DNA of 64,000 nucleotides from Puccinellia tenuiflora (lineage: Eukaryota > Streptophyta > Magnoliopsida > Poales > Poaceae). Both the position numbers and the translations under genes were made by a program. Within the stretch, counting starts at the first letter, position 1; each line of letters begins with the position of its first letter. The notes beneath the pieces were generated by a model. That model did no database searches, was not told the DNA's origin, and worked only from the letters and a program-made list of their open reading frames with translations. Below, one piece after another: positions 42,651 to 53,684 of this stretch. The DNA lies in contig QRDG01000529.1 in assembly GCA_012064385.1 (NCBI GenBank), positions 434,001-498,000 of the forward strand. The letters are read 5' to 3'.

Positions 42651-43911
42651 ACATAGCTTTTTCCCAAAACGATTTAATTGCTTTTTCAACACTATTAGTT
42701 GGTTCTCCCACATATTTTGTTCTGCTATTTACATCTCCAGTGGTGATTTTGCAGGCAGACCAGCAAGTAGGGGGACGAAAAGATGGAGAAAAGAGGGGGA
42801 TGGAGTCCACAGTTCCAGCAGATCAAGGTCTCCTCCAGGCCAAGCTTTTCCCATGTCGTGTGCTTGGAAGTTCCCAGTAGTCCAGACACCAGGTTTTGAA
42901 GAAGGAAAAGAGAAACAGTACAAGAAACTGAGAAGAGATCCAGGGGATGTAGGGGGTGATTTTACCTGACTATGGCGTCCTCGATCGTCCTGATCTTTTG
43001 GTTCTTTTTCTTAGTAGTTTTGATACATCGCCATAGCCATGGGCGTCCTTGATCGTCCTCTCTGCTTTTTGGTTTGGTTTAGATCTGGGAGAACCGGAGA
43101 AGGAACGAAAGTGTCTTGGGGAGCAGGTAAGGATTTGTGGCTGTGGTGCTGTTTGGTTTTTGGCTTCAATCGGATGGGGAAAGGTCCGTCCCGCGCGCCC
43201 GCGCGCCCGCGCGCCGCGCACGTGGGCTGTCGGGAAGGAATCCTTCCTTTTTTCTGGCGCGTGCGCTCGGGTGGGTTTCTGTGGTGCTCGTGCGCCACCA
43301 AGTCGCGTGCTTAGCCGGCCATTAGCACCATTAGCACCTTAGCTCATCTCTGTAATTAGGCCCATGAGCACGTCACACATGTATGCACGTACACGACCAT
43401 AACACGTCTCATAGACTTATGGGCACTATGTTGCTCCATATGTATATTTATTGCAAATATTGTTACAAATTATCATCAAACAGAAATATGTCCCACTTTG
43501 TAATCATTTTGGTTCCACCAACGCAAATATTATTGTTTCAGTTTAGTGTAATTCATGTTCCATTAGTAGAGACAATTTATTCGAGCAGCACAGATTTTTT
43601 TACAGTTAGTTATTCTTTTAGTCCTAGCTTGATGTGGTAGAAAGCTAATGACCAGTTTAAAAACCCATCTGCCCACGGAGTAGATGAACGCCAAGTTGGG
43701 TGGGTCTTATATTCACTCCGGCTTTCACATAGTGCACTAATGGGCCTTGAATTCATTGGCTCTAACCGAGGGAGTTCCGAGGAGGGACTTGTCCGGGCAG
43801 TAGCGTGGAGAACCCCAGCCTCTAAGAATCACTAGAAAAATGCCGATCTTTGCGAAAGTCATGCTCGCAACGTCTCATCATGCCAAGTGTCACTTTCTCC
43901 CTTCCCACTTG
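42651..43911. other. Upstream of the MULE transposase and adjoining intergenic DNA
   Basis: 42730-42960 and 43000-43310 are GC-richer, with a CGCGCGCC-rich stretch at 43186-43220 that could belong to the right end of the MULE. 43320-43910 is mixed DNA. Short ORFs on both strands are not convincing. No terminal inverted repeat or 9-bp target duplication was recognised. Confidence 0.4.
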
Positions 43912-44919
43912 CACTAGTAGAAAACGGGCCTTTAATCACCGGGACTACCAAATCGGGACTAAAGGCCTCCCACTTTAGTCCCGGTTTGTTACGAACCGGG
44001 ACTAAAGGTCCCTCCACGTGGTCGCGTTCGGCCGCTGGGGCTGGAGGACACCAACCGAAAGGTCCTATTTTTTTCGATTTTTTTGATTTTTTTTTTGAAT
44101 TCGATATTTCGAATCTTTGAATTATTTGTCAGTTTAATCTCGAATCACCCCTAATCTCACCGCACCGTGCACTGCTCCACCCATCCTCACACTTGTAGGC
44201 AAACTTTCCGACCGGTCACCCATCCTCACACTGCTCCACCCCCAACACGCTTAACTTTTGAGTTCCTTCCCAACTCGCTTCCAAGATTGCATTGAGTACA
44301 TCTTGATAATACTATGCTATCAATCTTATTATCCACTACACTTTCATGCCACAGGATATTATTTTTTGAATTCCAAATCTATATTAACATGAACAAAAAT
44401 GATTAAGTAATACTAATCTTTATACAGAAATCAATTATTAATTCCAAAAAAAATAAAAAAATAAAAAAATTTGAACTTCTGGCAAAAACTTAAATCTTCC
44501 TGCACGATGGCACATGATATTATTTTTTGAATTCCAAACCTATATTAACATAAAAACAATGATTAATTAGTACTAATCTTAATGTAGAAATCAATTATTA
44601 ATTCCAAAAAAATAAAATAATTTGAATATCTGGCAAAAGTATTATTTATGAGTATTTTCGCGCTGAACATTTTGATATATTAAACAATTTTTCCCGAGTT
44701 TGTATGCAAAAGTTATTGCCATTTTACTGAGAATTTGCAAAAAAATCAAAATTCTAATTTTTTTAATTTCCCCTAAAAGCAGGTTGCGTGAGGTACTAAA
44801 ACCTCCCGAGCCCCGTGCCGTTCGAACTGGGACTAATGCCAACATTAGTCCCGGTTCGTAACGTGACCGGGACTAATGCGCCGATTCGGCCTGGACGAAA
44901 GCCCTCTTTTCTACTAGTG
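43912..44919. mobile_element. CACTA-type MITE / short non-autonomous CACTA element
   Basis: It starts CACTAGTAGAAAACGGGCC and ends with the inverted CTTTTCTACTAGTG. The 3-bp target duplication TTG is at 43909-43911 and 44920-44922. Repeats of AGTCCCGGTT and its complement lie close to both ends. It is 1008 bp with an AT-rich middle and no gene. It is the same family type as 37004-37677 and the larger CACTA at 50249. Confidence 0.92.
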
Positions 44920-45000
44920 TTGCTCTTTGCTCGCCAAGTGTCGCATCCTCCTTTCACACTTGAGGAGGAGGAGGATCGAGGTGAGTCATAGATTGAGACA

Positions 45001-45239
45001 CCTATGAGGACGATGTAACCGGTGACGTTGACGAAGGAGCTAGCGAGGGATCCGCCGGCGAGGTGGACCTCGCCGAGGTAGACGACGACCATGATGGACA
45101 CCACGCTGACGAGGTTCGTGAGGAGGCAGCTGAAGATGATGGGCACACTGAGCCGCAACAGCCGCTTCGCCTGGGCCATGGCGGGGGCGGCCGCCTGCTC
45201 CTGCGTGGTGGCACCTGTGCCAGTCTGCAAATTGTGCAT
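45001..45239 (-). pseudogene. MATE (DETOXIFICATION-type) transporter N-terminal fragment
   Basis: From the ATG at 45239 the frame gives a short Gln/Ala-rich start, then LLRLSVPIIFSCLLTNLV and EVHLAGGSLASSFVNVTGY. This is the first two membrane helices of plant MATE efflux carriers, with the usual hydrophilic loop GE-x-LAGxSLA. Homology stops around residue 80 (GVSIYD), about 80 bp from the CACTA MITE at 43912-44919. A full MATE protein has about 480-500 residues and 12 helices, so this is a fragment or an isolated first exon. It is the only host-gene-like sequence in the window whose family I recognise. No downstream exons were found on the minus strand. Confidence 0.75.
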
Positions 45240-45429
45240 CGACAGAGTTCGGCAAGAGTGTAGAGGACGACGATCGGCGGTGTGGGTGCGATGCAGAAAT
45301 GGCTTTTCCCCTAAACTAGAAACGGCTGTGATAGCTTAGAGCTAGTCTTGCAGAGTTGACCTTGGGGCTACACTGCTACTTTCTATGTATATCTCTCTGT
45401 GTGATGTGCTGCCATCATCTCATGTGGAA

Positions 45430-45778
45430 GGGCATGTACAATGGTTGATAAGACCGTCTTTCATTAACCTGCCACGTAGTTTAGATATGACAATAAAACA
45501 TGATGTACAATGAATTATTTTTAGTCTTACCTTTAATAACCAGATATTTCTAAAACTGTGGTGAGAGAAATTATGCTAAGAGAAAACATGATGTACAATG
45601 AATTATTTTTAGTCTTACCTTTAATAACCAGATATTTCTAAAATTGTGGTGAGAGAAATTATGCTAAGAGATGATCTCTTAGCTAAGAGAAGATAAACCT
45701 CTTTTTTTTGTTTCTCTCTCCTCCAACTCAGCAATCATCCTACGTGGCACTGCGATGATAAGACCATTATACATGTCC
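45430..45778. mobile_element. MITE with GGGCATGTACAATGG / GGACATGTATAATGG termini
   Basis: The left end GGGCATGTACAATGGTTGAT and the reverse complement of the right end (GGACATGTATAATGGTCTTA) are inverted copies. CCACGTAG words lie inside both ends. The interior holds two tandem copies of an ~87-bp unit (about 45497-45670) that differ at one visible base. I could not settle the target duplication. Confidence 0.7.
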
Positions 45779-46103
45779 AAAAAGATCACATTCTCTATAT
45801 GTGTCACACGCCAAATCTTTACTATTAAAGCTGAATCTATGGTTGGTGTCACATGATCTACTGAAAGTGCCACCACGCTTCCATTAATCTTATCTAATCA
45901 AACCAAGCTTATCGATATGAGAACGCACAAGATTTCTATCATCAACTTTTCCGGATTTCTGTTAGTGATCGGCCGAGTGATATGCATTAAAATTGGAGCA
46001 AACTTTCCATAATCTTAGCAAGACCTAGTCATCGTCTCTCCCACATTTCCTTTCTTTGCGGGCAAAAATCACTCAGAAGTTACGCCATTACGTCAGCATC
46101 CTA
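45779..46103. other. Intergenic DNA
   Basis: About 325 bp with no recognised feature. Confidence 0.4.
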
Positions 46104-46378
46104 CGAAAACACATTCTCACGGAGCCGGTTTTTACCGGCCAGTCATTCACCTTCCGCATGCATTGCGATTCGTGCTGCTACGTACATTTGCCAAGTTTGA
46201 CCAATTTCAATTTGATATGATATATATTGGAAAATTAATTGAAGTCATGATAACATCTCGTAGAATTTAATTATTTTAGAAGCATAACAAATATATTCCA
46301 ATTATTTTTAGTATTTTATAAATAAAACTACATATCTATAAAAAAAATCTACAAGATTTTATCACGATTTCAACTACC

Positions 46379-46960
46379 CGCATTGAGCTCGTGGACGCGC
46401 TCCATGGCCAATGTTGTTACCGTGTTCGCCGCCGTGTTTGCCGTGACCCCTACCTTTTCTCGGAGTTAGCCGAGGGTAGGCGGCGGTTAGCGACGTTGAA
46501 GGATATGGATACGCGGGCACGCAAGATGGATAAGTAGGTGGCCGACACCGTGACACTCCGCAAGGCCATGGAGGGTCCCGTGGAGACCGTGCACGGCATG
46601 CGGGAAGCTCCTCCGGTGCGGCGGTGGGTGATGTCGACGTTGCATGTCGGCGAGCAAGATCTCGGCTGTGCGGTGGACCAACAGCTGATATTTTACGAGA
46701 AGCACGATCTGAAGGCGTCTCTCTAGGAGTGCACCTTGGTGTTCACTGTCCTTGCACACAGCAGACGCAGCTAGGACCAGCAACACGCGGCGCTCCACCT
46801 GTCCGCCTTCGCGCAAGTCCATATCGATGGAGGTGATGCCTGTGCGACTAGATCGATGCCAAGTCTCCATGCTCCTCGTCGGCAATTCGTTAGCCCTATT
46901 GCTTCGTTGGGTGCCACACCGACCCCTCTTCTGCTAGTTTCGAGCAGCGGTGGCATGGAG
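46379..46960. other. GC-rich segment inside the long-TIR element, possible captured gene piece
   Basis: A plus-strand frame at 46538-46726 and an overlapping minus-strand frame at 46487-46885 are both open. The plus frame has ordinary protein-like composition (TVTLRKAMEGPVETVHGM). I recognise no family. Confidence 0.4.
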
Positions 46961-47536
46961 CTGCGCGGGTCCGGTCGCCTGCAACATCAAGGACAACCTC
47001 TACATCATCCTCAACAAAAATACTCATCTACTTGTTTTCTAGACTACTACAAATCTATGATCGGAGAAGAGCATATCTAATTTTTTGTTCATGCAGGAAC
47101 AAAATGATCCCTGTTCCTGATGTACATATAGTAACATGCACTCCATTAATCTTGTGCGAATACGCAAAAGGCTTGCGTGTTGTTTGCATTAGATAGAAAG
47201 AAAAGGAACTACAACGAGTCTGGCATCAGAGATGCGGTTACAAAGCTGCAAAAGGGGGCAACACCGTGCCAATTGATGCAGAGGCCGGGGCTCCCTTTGC
47301 CAAAAAAAAAAACACCGTGCCAATTAGTGACATCGCCCGACAACACAACTACGGAACCTATCTCCATATGATGTGCAGCTCCGTTAATCATAAGTTAATT
47401 TCAATTAATGTATGTGGTATGCACTCGTCTCTTCTCAATCATGGTCAAGCGTAGGGATGCACTGGTCGCAGAACTGCACCGCCACCTGATGCCGATGTTC
47501 GTGATGCAGCCTATGTCGTCGCCTAGGATTCAAGCC

Positions 47537-47649
<113 letters not shown>

Positions 47650-48250
47650 CCGCAAACTAGCCCCAACATTGGAGCTGAGCGATGGAAACAAATGAACTGC
47701 TAACATGATTTTTCTCACGGAGCCGGGTATTTACCTGTCAGGTATCCACCATTCATGGGCATCACAATTCGTGCGAAGTACTTTTTTCATGTTTGATCAA
47801 TTTTAATTTAATATGACATGTATTTGAAATTAGTTGAAATCATGATAAAATCTTATAGAATTTTTTGAAGATTCGTAATTTTAATTAGAAAATACTGAAA
47901 ATAGTCAAAATATGTGTGGAATATATTTGTTATGCTTCTGAAATGATTAAATCCTACGACATTTCAGCATGATTTCAATTAATTTTCAAATATATATCAT
48001 CTCAAACTGAAATTGGCCGAACTTGGCAAAAGGACGCATGACGAATCACGATGCACGCGAAAGGTGGATGCATGATAGGTAAAAACTGGCTCTGTGAGAA
48101 ATGCGTTTTCGAACGGACTGCGTGTTGCGTAGATCCGTAGACAAACACATTCCGACTTTCTCCTGGTGCTGCAAGATTTGCTTAGATTGTTTTCCAATTT
48201 TAGACACTGAACAGAAAATACTACACAGCTTGCCAAAAAGATAAAAATTC

Positions 48251-49297
48251 ATTGTTGGAGAGCTTCGTTGGGAGCAATACCCTGCAACGGTATACTTGCA
48301 AATCGCCACATTCAGACTTCAAGCCAATGCCCTCTATGTTCGCTGGATTGTGAAAGTATTACACATGCATTTTTCCAATGCCCGAGAGTAAAAGATATAT
48401 GGCATTATCTGGGCTTACTCGACATTGTTCAGCGGGCCTGTTTAGAGGAGGTTAATGGAGTGCCAGCCATCACCACTCTGCTACTTGATTCGGATGTGGT
48501 TCCCATGCATCATGAGCTTCAGAGATCTGATCTTATTGTTGTTGCTGTGTGGTACGCCTGGTGGGAGAGGCGCAAGTCCACACATGGTGAGCCTGTTTAT
48601 GACCCGGGTCAATCTGCGCAAGCTATCCTAGCTTTGGCTTCAAACTATAAGAGGACGAAATTTCCAAACTCGGTTCCTATTGATAGACATGGCTGGGAGA
48701 AAACTCCGGATGATCTTGTTAAACTTAATATTGATGCAGCATTTGATATTGATTCAGGTACTGGTGGCACAGGTGCAATTTTACGAGATCACCATGGTAC
48801 CTTCATCTCTGTTGGGCGTTGGAAGCTCCAACACGTTGATGATGCATGCACGGCTAAAGCTCATGGCCTTCGGAATGGACTTCTGCTAGCTAATATGGCG
48901 GGTTGCAATAAACTAGTGGTGGAATCTGATTGCATGGAGGTGGTATAGGTTATGCAAAATGACGGAAACTCTCTTGGAGTCGCGGCAGCCATATACGAAG
49001 AATGTTCCTTCTTGTGTCGTAACTTTGCCCGTGTGTCCTTCAATCATTGTCCTAGGGAGGCTAATAGAGCAGCTCATGTCTTGGCTAAGTTTAATGAGGT
49101 CGAACATGTGGTGTGGCATGGTGACCCTCCTGTTTTTGTGCGTCCTGTTCTTGCGAACGATGTAACTATATTGGATGCTTAAAGCAGCAAGTTTTTTACG
49201 CACTCTTTTACTTACCAGGGTACCTGAGGGGACTGTAAGGTTTTTAATGAGGCGTCTTGCTAGCTTAATATATTATTGATATTTCAAAAAAAAAAGT
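48251..49297 (+). mobile_element. 5'-truncated LINE (non-LTR retrotransposon) 3' end
   Basis: It contains the zinc-binding and RNase H C-terminal part of a plant LINE ORF2 and ends in a poly(A) run (49287-49297) after a ~110-bp 3' UTR. Everything upstream of the C-terminal region is missing, as usual for truncated target-primed reverse transcription. No clear target duplication was found. Confidence 0.8.
48252..49182 (+). pseudogene. LINE ORF2 C-terminus: zinc-finger (zf-RVT) and RNase H domain
   Basis: The frame opens inside the protein with the text GAIPCNGILANRH, then C-P-L-C and H-x4-C spacing (CPLCSLDCESITHAFFQC), the zinc-binding region found after the RT of plant LINEs. An RVT_3-type RNase H domain follows, with NIDAAFD (first Asp), VVESDCMEVV (later Asp) and the REANRAAHVLAK end. 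One in-frame TAG at 48946-48948 interrupts it; the same frame reopens and runs to 49182. The domain removes RNA from the RNA-DNA hybrid during target-primed reverse transcription. Confidence 0.82.
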
Positions 49298-49890
49298 ATT
49301 AGTGGATCGGGATCGTTTGGTTGATATCGATGGATGGCCCATATCATTTCGTCCCTGCCATAAAAGACCTCCACGTATAGTCCCCTCGGGGACATCCGAT
49401 AAAAAAGACCTCCCACGTATACATGCTTCTCCACTCGCTCTTATATTTTCTCTTACTGAATTAAGGATCCTAATCGACAGGCCAGCATAATTGTGTAGGA
49501 ATATTGGGTTATAGTTAATCCACACACATCTCCTCCTATCAAAACTACTAGCTTACCTAGCACATATTCTTCATGAGCTGCACAATTTGCTTCCCGCCCA
49601 AGAGATTTAGATTTTGCCCGGAAAATTCGAATTCCGGCTGAATTTCGCCAATTTCGGTCAAGGGCCGGTAAGACTATTTACCAGACGAAAACTTATGTAT
49701 TTTAGTGGATTTTGGTATATTGAATTAAAAATATAAAGTTTGATTGAAATTTGCCGGAAAAATCCAAATTCCTTCTAGTTTCCATTCTCATATTCAAATT
49801 TTGGGTTCTTTCTTTTCGTCCGAGATTTAACCGAAATATCCGAATTTCGCCCATTTCGGTCTGGACCGGCAAAATTCTAAAAACGAAATC
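49298..49890. other. Intergenic DNA
   Basis: AT-rich. GAATTTCGCC(A/C)ATTTCGGT occurs twice in the same orientation (about 49641 and 49841), suggesting a degraded ~200-bp direct repeat. No gene is seen. Confidence 0.4.
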
Positions 49891-49894
49891 CAAA

Positions 49895-50230
49895 TCTTTA
49901 CGCCCAACACAAATAATGCCAAATCTAGCAAAACGTCTTCTAAATAAACTATCTAGTTTCCTGACAAATTGCAGCAGTTTCAGATCGTCATGACCATCGC
50001 CACTGCACATGGTAACGACCTCTCTTGAATCAGTTTCAATGATAATATCAGTGTATACCAAACCAGCCACCGTTCTAATCATTCTATCTCTAATGGTCTT
50101 CACTTCCTTGAGCTCTTAGAAGGTTGTCACGGTAATCAATGACCACCAAACATGTTTTCCCTTGTCGAATCGTATTGTCAAAGATGACCATCTTTGTTCA
50201 TCTTCATCATACTAAAGGAAAAGTGGCTTC
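49895..50230 (-). pseudogene. RNase H (RVT_3-like) domain fragment
   Basis: On the minus strand the frame from 50103 reads IRDRMIRTVAGLVYTDIII and then ETDSREVVTMC. This matches the middle of an RVT_3 RNase H domain, including the E-x-D and DSxxVV pattern. Upstream codons (50104-50230) are readable only after a frame change and include a stop. Homology ends near GIICVGRKD at 49895. It is probably from another LINE or a LINE-derived gene, separate from the copy at 48.3-49.2 kb. Confidence 0.65.
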
Positions 50231-51007
50231 CACCATACTTTCGTGTGTCACTAGTGGAAACATGGCCTTCGGTTTGGCCCTTTCGTCCCGGTTCCCTTAC
50301 GAACCGGTACCAATGGGGGCACTAGTCCCGGTTCGAATGCCCAGGGCGCCGGTCAGGGCCAGTCCCGGTTCGTAGGGGATCTGCAGTCCCGGTTCGTGAT
50401 ACGAACCGGCACTAAAGGGTCGCGGCAGGCGGCCGCAGCGGTGGGGCTAGCGCGAGCAACCCATAGTCCCGGTTGGCCATACGGACCGGGACTAAAGATT
50501 GGCCTTTAGTACCGGTTCTTGTTACGGACCGGGACTAACTATTTTCCCTATATCATCTCCCACCCCCAACCCGGCCGTGGCCATTTTTGAGCTCCGAGTT
50601 CATCACCATTTTCTTAACCTCTTCCTCTTCCAAGCTCGAGTTCGGCCCCTAATTTTTCCACCATTTGTCAAGCTTGGCGGCGCCTCATCTATCCAAGTGT
50701 TAGCACTTCAGGTGTTGTTTTTTTAGCTCATTTCATTTTTCTAGTGCTAGCTAGGTGTTTGATGAAATGCCTAAGTTAGGGATTTTATTTTTTTACATGC
50801 AATTTGAGTTCAAATTAAAGTATAATGTCTGGGTTTTACAGTTATCCGGTGCCCGTCCTCACTGTCGTCGATCGCACGCGCCATCCCGTCACTGGCACCA
50901 CCTCGGTGAGTCTCTTGTTTTAATCATTTTTTTAACTTATTTATATGGTTTAGATGCATAGTTATTACTTGCATAATTATCTTACGTTTTTTTGTATGTA
51001 TAGTGTC

Positions 51008-51376
51008 ATGGTTCTGATATCCGTCCCCATCGGCCCTCGTCCGGTCTATGACGATCCGGATGTGGTTGAACCGGACATTCCAACCGACCCTATTGTCGAG
51101 TTTTTTGAAAAAGAAAATAATGATTTGAAAGCAAAATTAAAAAGAAGTGAAAATCTTCGTCTTCAATGCCTAGAAGAGAAGATGAAATTGGAGCTCGATC
51201 TTGCCAACATCGTCGATAAACACAAGATCAAGATGGATGCAATGCGCTTGAAGATTAGAAAGATTAGAAAATATGCCATTCATAAAGAGGCTTGGTATCA
51301 TTATGCTGTTGGTTCAATAATTATCTTAGTTGTGATTTTTATCGTATTTGTTGTTGGGTTTAAATTCTTTAGATAG
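51008..51376 (+). CDS. Small CACTA-encoded protein with coiled coil and C-terminal membrane segment
   Basis: From the ATG at 51008 the product is 122 residues: a Pro/Asp-rich start, then a Lys/Glu/Leu-rich coiled coil (residues ~35-85), then a hydrophobic segment of ~22 residues (VGSIIILVVIFIVFVVGF) ending in KFFR. The frame is intact, unlike the transposase next to it. It lies ~150 bp upstream of TNP2 on the same strand; a splice acceptor-like AATACAG just before the TNP2 ATG means that the two could belong to one spliced transcript. I do not recognise a function. It is not the known TNPA/TNP1 type. Confidence 0.55.
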   Translation: MVLISVPIGPRPVYDDPDVVEPDIPTDPIVEFFEKENNDLKAKLKRSENLRLQCLEEKMKLELDLANIVDKHKIKMDAMRLKIRKIRKYAIHKEAWYHYAVGSIIILVVIFIVFVVGFKFFR

Positions 51377-51540
51377 TTGTATGTTAGTTTCTATTAATGT
51401 ATGTTTTATGAGACTATGTATTACATTTGATCACTACTCTACTTTAGTTTTAATGTGATGAACTTATATTAATTAATTTGGTCACTATTATATATTCATG
51501 ATGTAGTGTAATGGTTTTTGATATATTTTATATAATACAG

Positions 51541-53252
51541 ATGAGCCGGCAATGGATGTATGGTGACCGACGTTATCCCGACTTTATTAACGGCATGCAT
51601 TATTTTTTCCGTGTGGCTGAGACAAACAAGCCACCGAATAGTTTTATTTCCTGTCCATGTAGTGCCTGTAAGAATACTCAAGATTACTCTACCTCACAAA
51701 CCATTCACGTCCACCTGTTGAAGTCTGGTTTCATGTCCGGTTATAATTGTTGGACCAAACACGGAGAAAGAGGGGTTATAATGGAAGACAATGAAGAAGA
51801 AGAGGATAATGACAACTATCCTATGTTCACTGAACACGGTGATACTACAATGGGGGAAGACGGAGCTGAAGAAGAGCCCATTGTTGATGAGCCCGATGAC
51901 GATCTTCGTCGTGCCATTCTTGAAGCGAAGATAAACTGCGGAAGTGAAAACGAGAGGTTGAAATTGGAGAGAATGTTAGAGGATCACAACAAATTGTTGT
52001 ACCCAAATTGCGAAGATGGCCAGAAAAAACTGGGTACCACACTGGAATTGCTGCAATGGAAGGCAGAGAATGGTACTTCTGACAAGGGAATTGAAAATTT
52101 GCTGAAAATAATAAAGAAGATGCTTACAGGGGATAATGTATTGCCCCCCAGTACGTACGAAGCAAAGAAGGTTGTCTGCCCTCTAGGATTAGAGGTGCAG
52201 AAGATACATGCATGCATCAATGACTGCATCATCTACCGCGGTGAGGAGTACGAGAATTTGAATGCATGCCCGTTATGCGGTGCATTGCGGTATAAGATCA
52301 GGCGAGATGATCCTGGTGAAGTTGAGGACGAGACGCGCTCCAAGAAGAGGGTTCCTGCGAAGGTGATGTGGTATGCTCCTATAATACCACGTTTGAAACG
52401 TTTGTTCCAAAACAAAGAGCATGCCAAGTTGTTGCGATGGCACAAAGAAGACCGTAAGAAAGACGTGATGCTGAGACACCCCGCTGATGGGTCGTAGTGG
52501 AGAAAAATCGACAGAGAGTTCCCGACATTTTCAGATGACGCAAGGAACTTAAGATTTGGTCAAGTACAGATGGCTTTAATCCTTTTGGGGAGGAGAGCTC
52601 AAGTCATAGCACCTGGCCTGTGACTCTCTGTATCTATAACCTTTCTCCTTGGTTGTGTATGAAGTGGAAGTTTATTATGATGCCAGTGCTCATCCAAGGA
52701 CCGAAGCAACCCGGCAACGACATTGATGTGTACCTGAGGCCATTGGTTGAAGAACTTTTAGAGTTGTGGCGTGAAGAAGCTGTACGTGTGTGGGATGAGC
52801 ACAAACAAAATGAATTTAACCTACGAGCGTTGTTGTTTGTAACCATCAATGATTGACCTGCTCTTAGTAACTTTTCAGGACAGTCAAACAAGGGATACAA
52901 TGCATGCACACACTATTTAGCTGAGACTGAAAGTATATATTTGGAAAACAAGAATGTGTACCCGAGGCATCATCGATTTCTTCCAAAACAGCATCCCGTA
53001 AGAAAGAAAGGCAAGTATTTCAAAGGTGAGCCAGATCACCGGACGAAGCCTACCCATCCTACTGGGGATGTTATATATGATATGGTGAAAGATTTAAAAG
53101 TAATCTTTGGAAAGGTTGTTGGCGGACAATCTGTTCCGAATGACGCTGACGGACACATACCGATGTGGAAGAAAAAATCTATATTTTGGGAGTTATCCTA
53201 TTGGAAAATCCTAAAGGTTCAGTCTGCAATTGACGTGATGCACGTGACGAGG
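51541..53252 (+). pseudogene. TNP2-type CACTA (En/Spm) transposase, broken and truncated
   Basis: I take the ATG at 51541 (MSRQWMYGDRR). Residues 3-80 are the transposase-associated domain, with conserved Cys (CPCSACKN). An acidic linker follows, then the start of the TNP2 core: cysteine pairs (NACPLCGALRY), RLKRLF, and later SPWLCMKWKFIMMPVLIQG and DIDVYLRPLVEELLELW. Lesions: TAG at 52495 (Gln expected), a one-base frameshift near 52565, TGA at 52854 (Trp expected), and truncation by the Tat LTR after the IDVMHVT text at 53245. TNP2 makes the double-strand cuts at CACTA ends; this copy cannot. Confidence 0.87.
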
Positions 53253-53672
53253 TGTGGACTCGGCAAATCCCAAGGTTGTGTACCCCGGGTTGATTGAGGG
53301 GGAGAGAGTAGGAACGCTGGTGATTACGACGGCTAACAGGGGGCGAATTTACCCAGGTTCGGCCCCTCGAGGTGAGGTAAAGACCTACTCCTGCTTGTCT
53401 GGTATTATCGAGGTGGCTACAATGGCGAGATGCAATCTCGCTAGGGTTTGCTTGTGTCTTGCTTGACCTAGGTGACGCACCCTCCTGGCCTTTATATCAC
53501 AGGCCAGGTCTCGGGTGGACGGTGCGGATTGCACATTACAGAATAAAGAAAAGCTATCACCGGCCTAACCAGCTACTTGGGCCACACGGTACACTTCATG
53601 GGCTTCAATGGGCTTCAATGGCGTGACCCAGGTACCACCACCGTGGGGTACCCGAAAGGTAGCCCCACGACA
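53253..53672 (-). repeat. 3' LTR of the Tat element (420 bp)
   Basis: The plus strand reads TGTGGACTCGGC ... GCCCCACGACA, so the minus strand begins TGTCGTGGGGC and ends TCCACA. The right edge is fixed by the adjoining polypurine tract. The second LTR is beyond the window. Confidence 0.8.
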
Positions 53673-53684
53673 GTAGCCCCCGAG
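53673..53684 (-). other. Polypurine tract of the Tat element
   Basis: The minus strand reads CTCGGGGGCTAC directly before the LTR. Close relatives of this word recur inside the element. Confidence 0.78.

Larger units (their letters stand above)
50249..53252 (+). mobile_element. Autonomous-type CACTA transposon, 5' half, interrupted by a Tat element
   Basis: It starts CACTAGTGGAAAC after a TGT trinucleotide. Repeated AGTCCCGGTTCGT words in both orientations fill 50285-50550, the subterminal region. A small ORF and the TNP2 transposase gene follow. At 53253 the Tat LTR begins in the middle of TNP2, so the rest of the CACTA should lie beyond the window. It could be the source family for the two MITEs (37004 and 43912), which share the CACTAGT(A/G)GAAA terminus. 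Confidence 0.88.

Noticed and set aside
45040..45263. Other frames over the MATE fragment
   Set aside because: Arg/His/Ser-rich shadows; only the frame from 45239 shows MATE helices.
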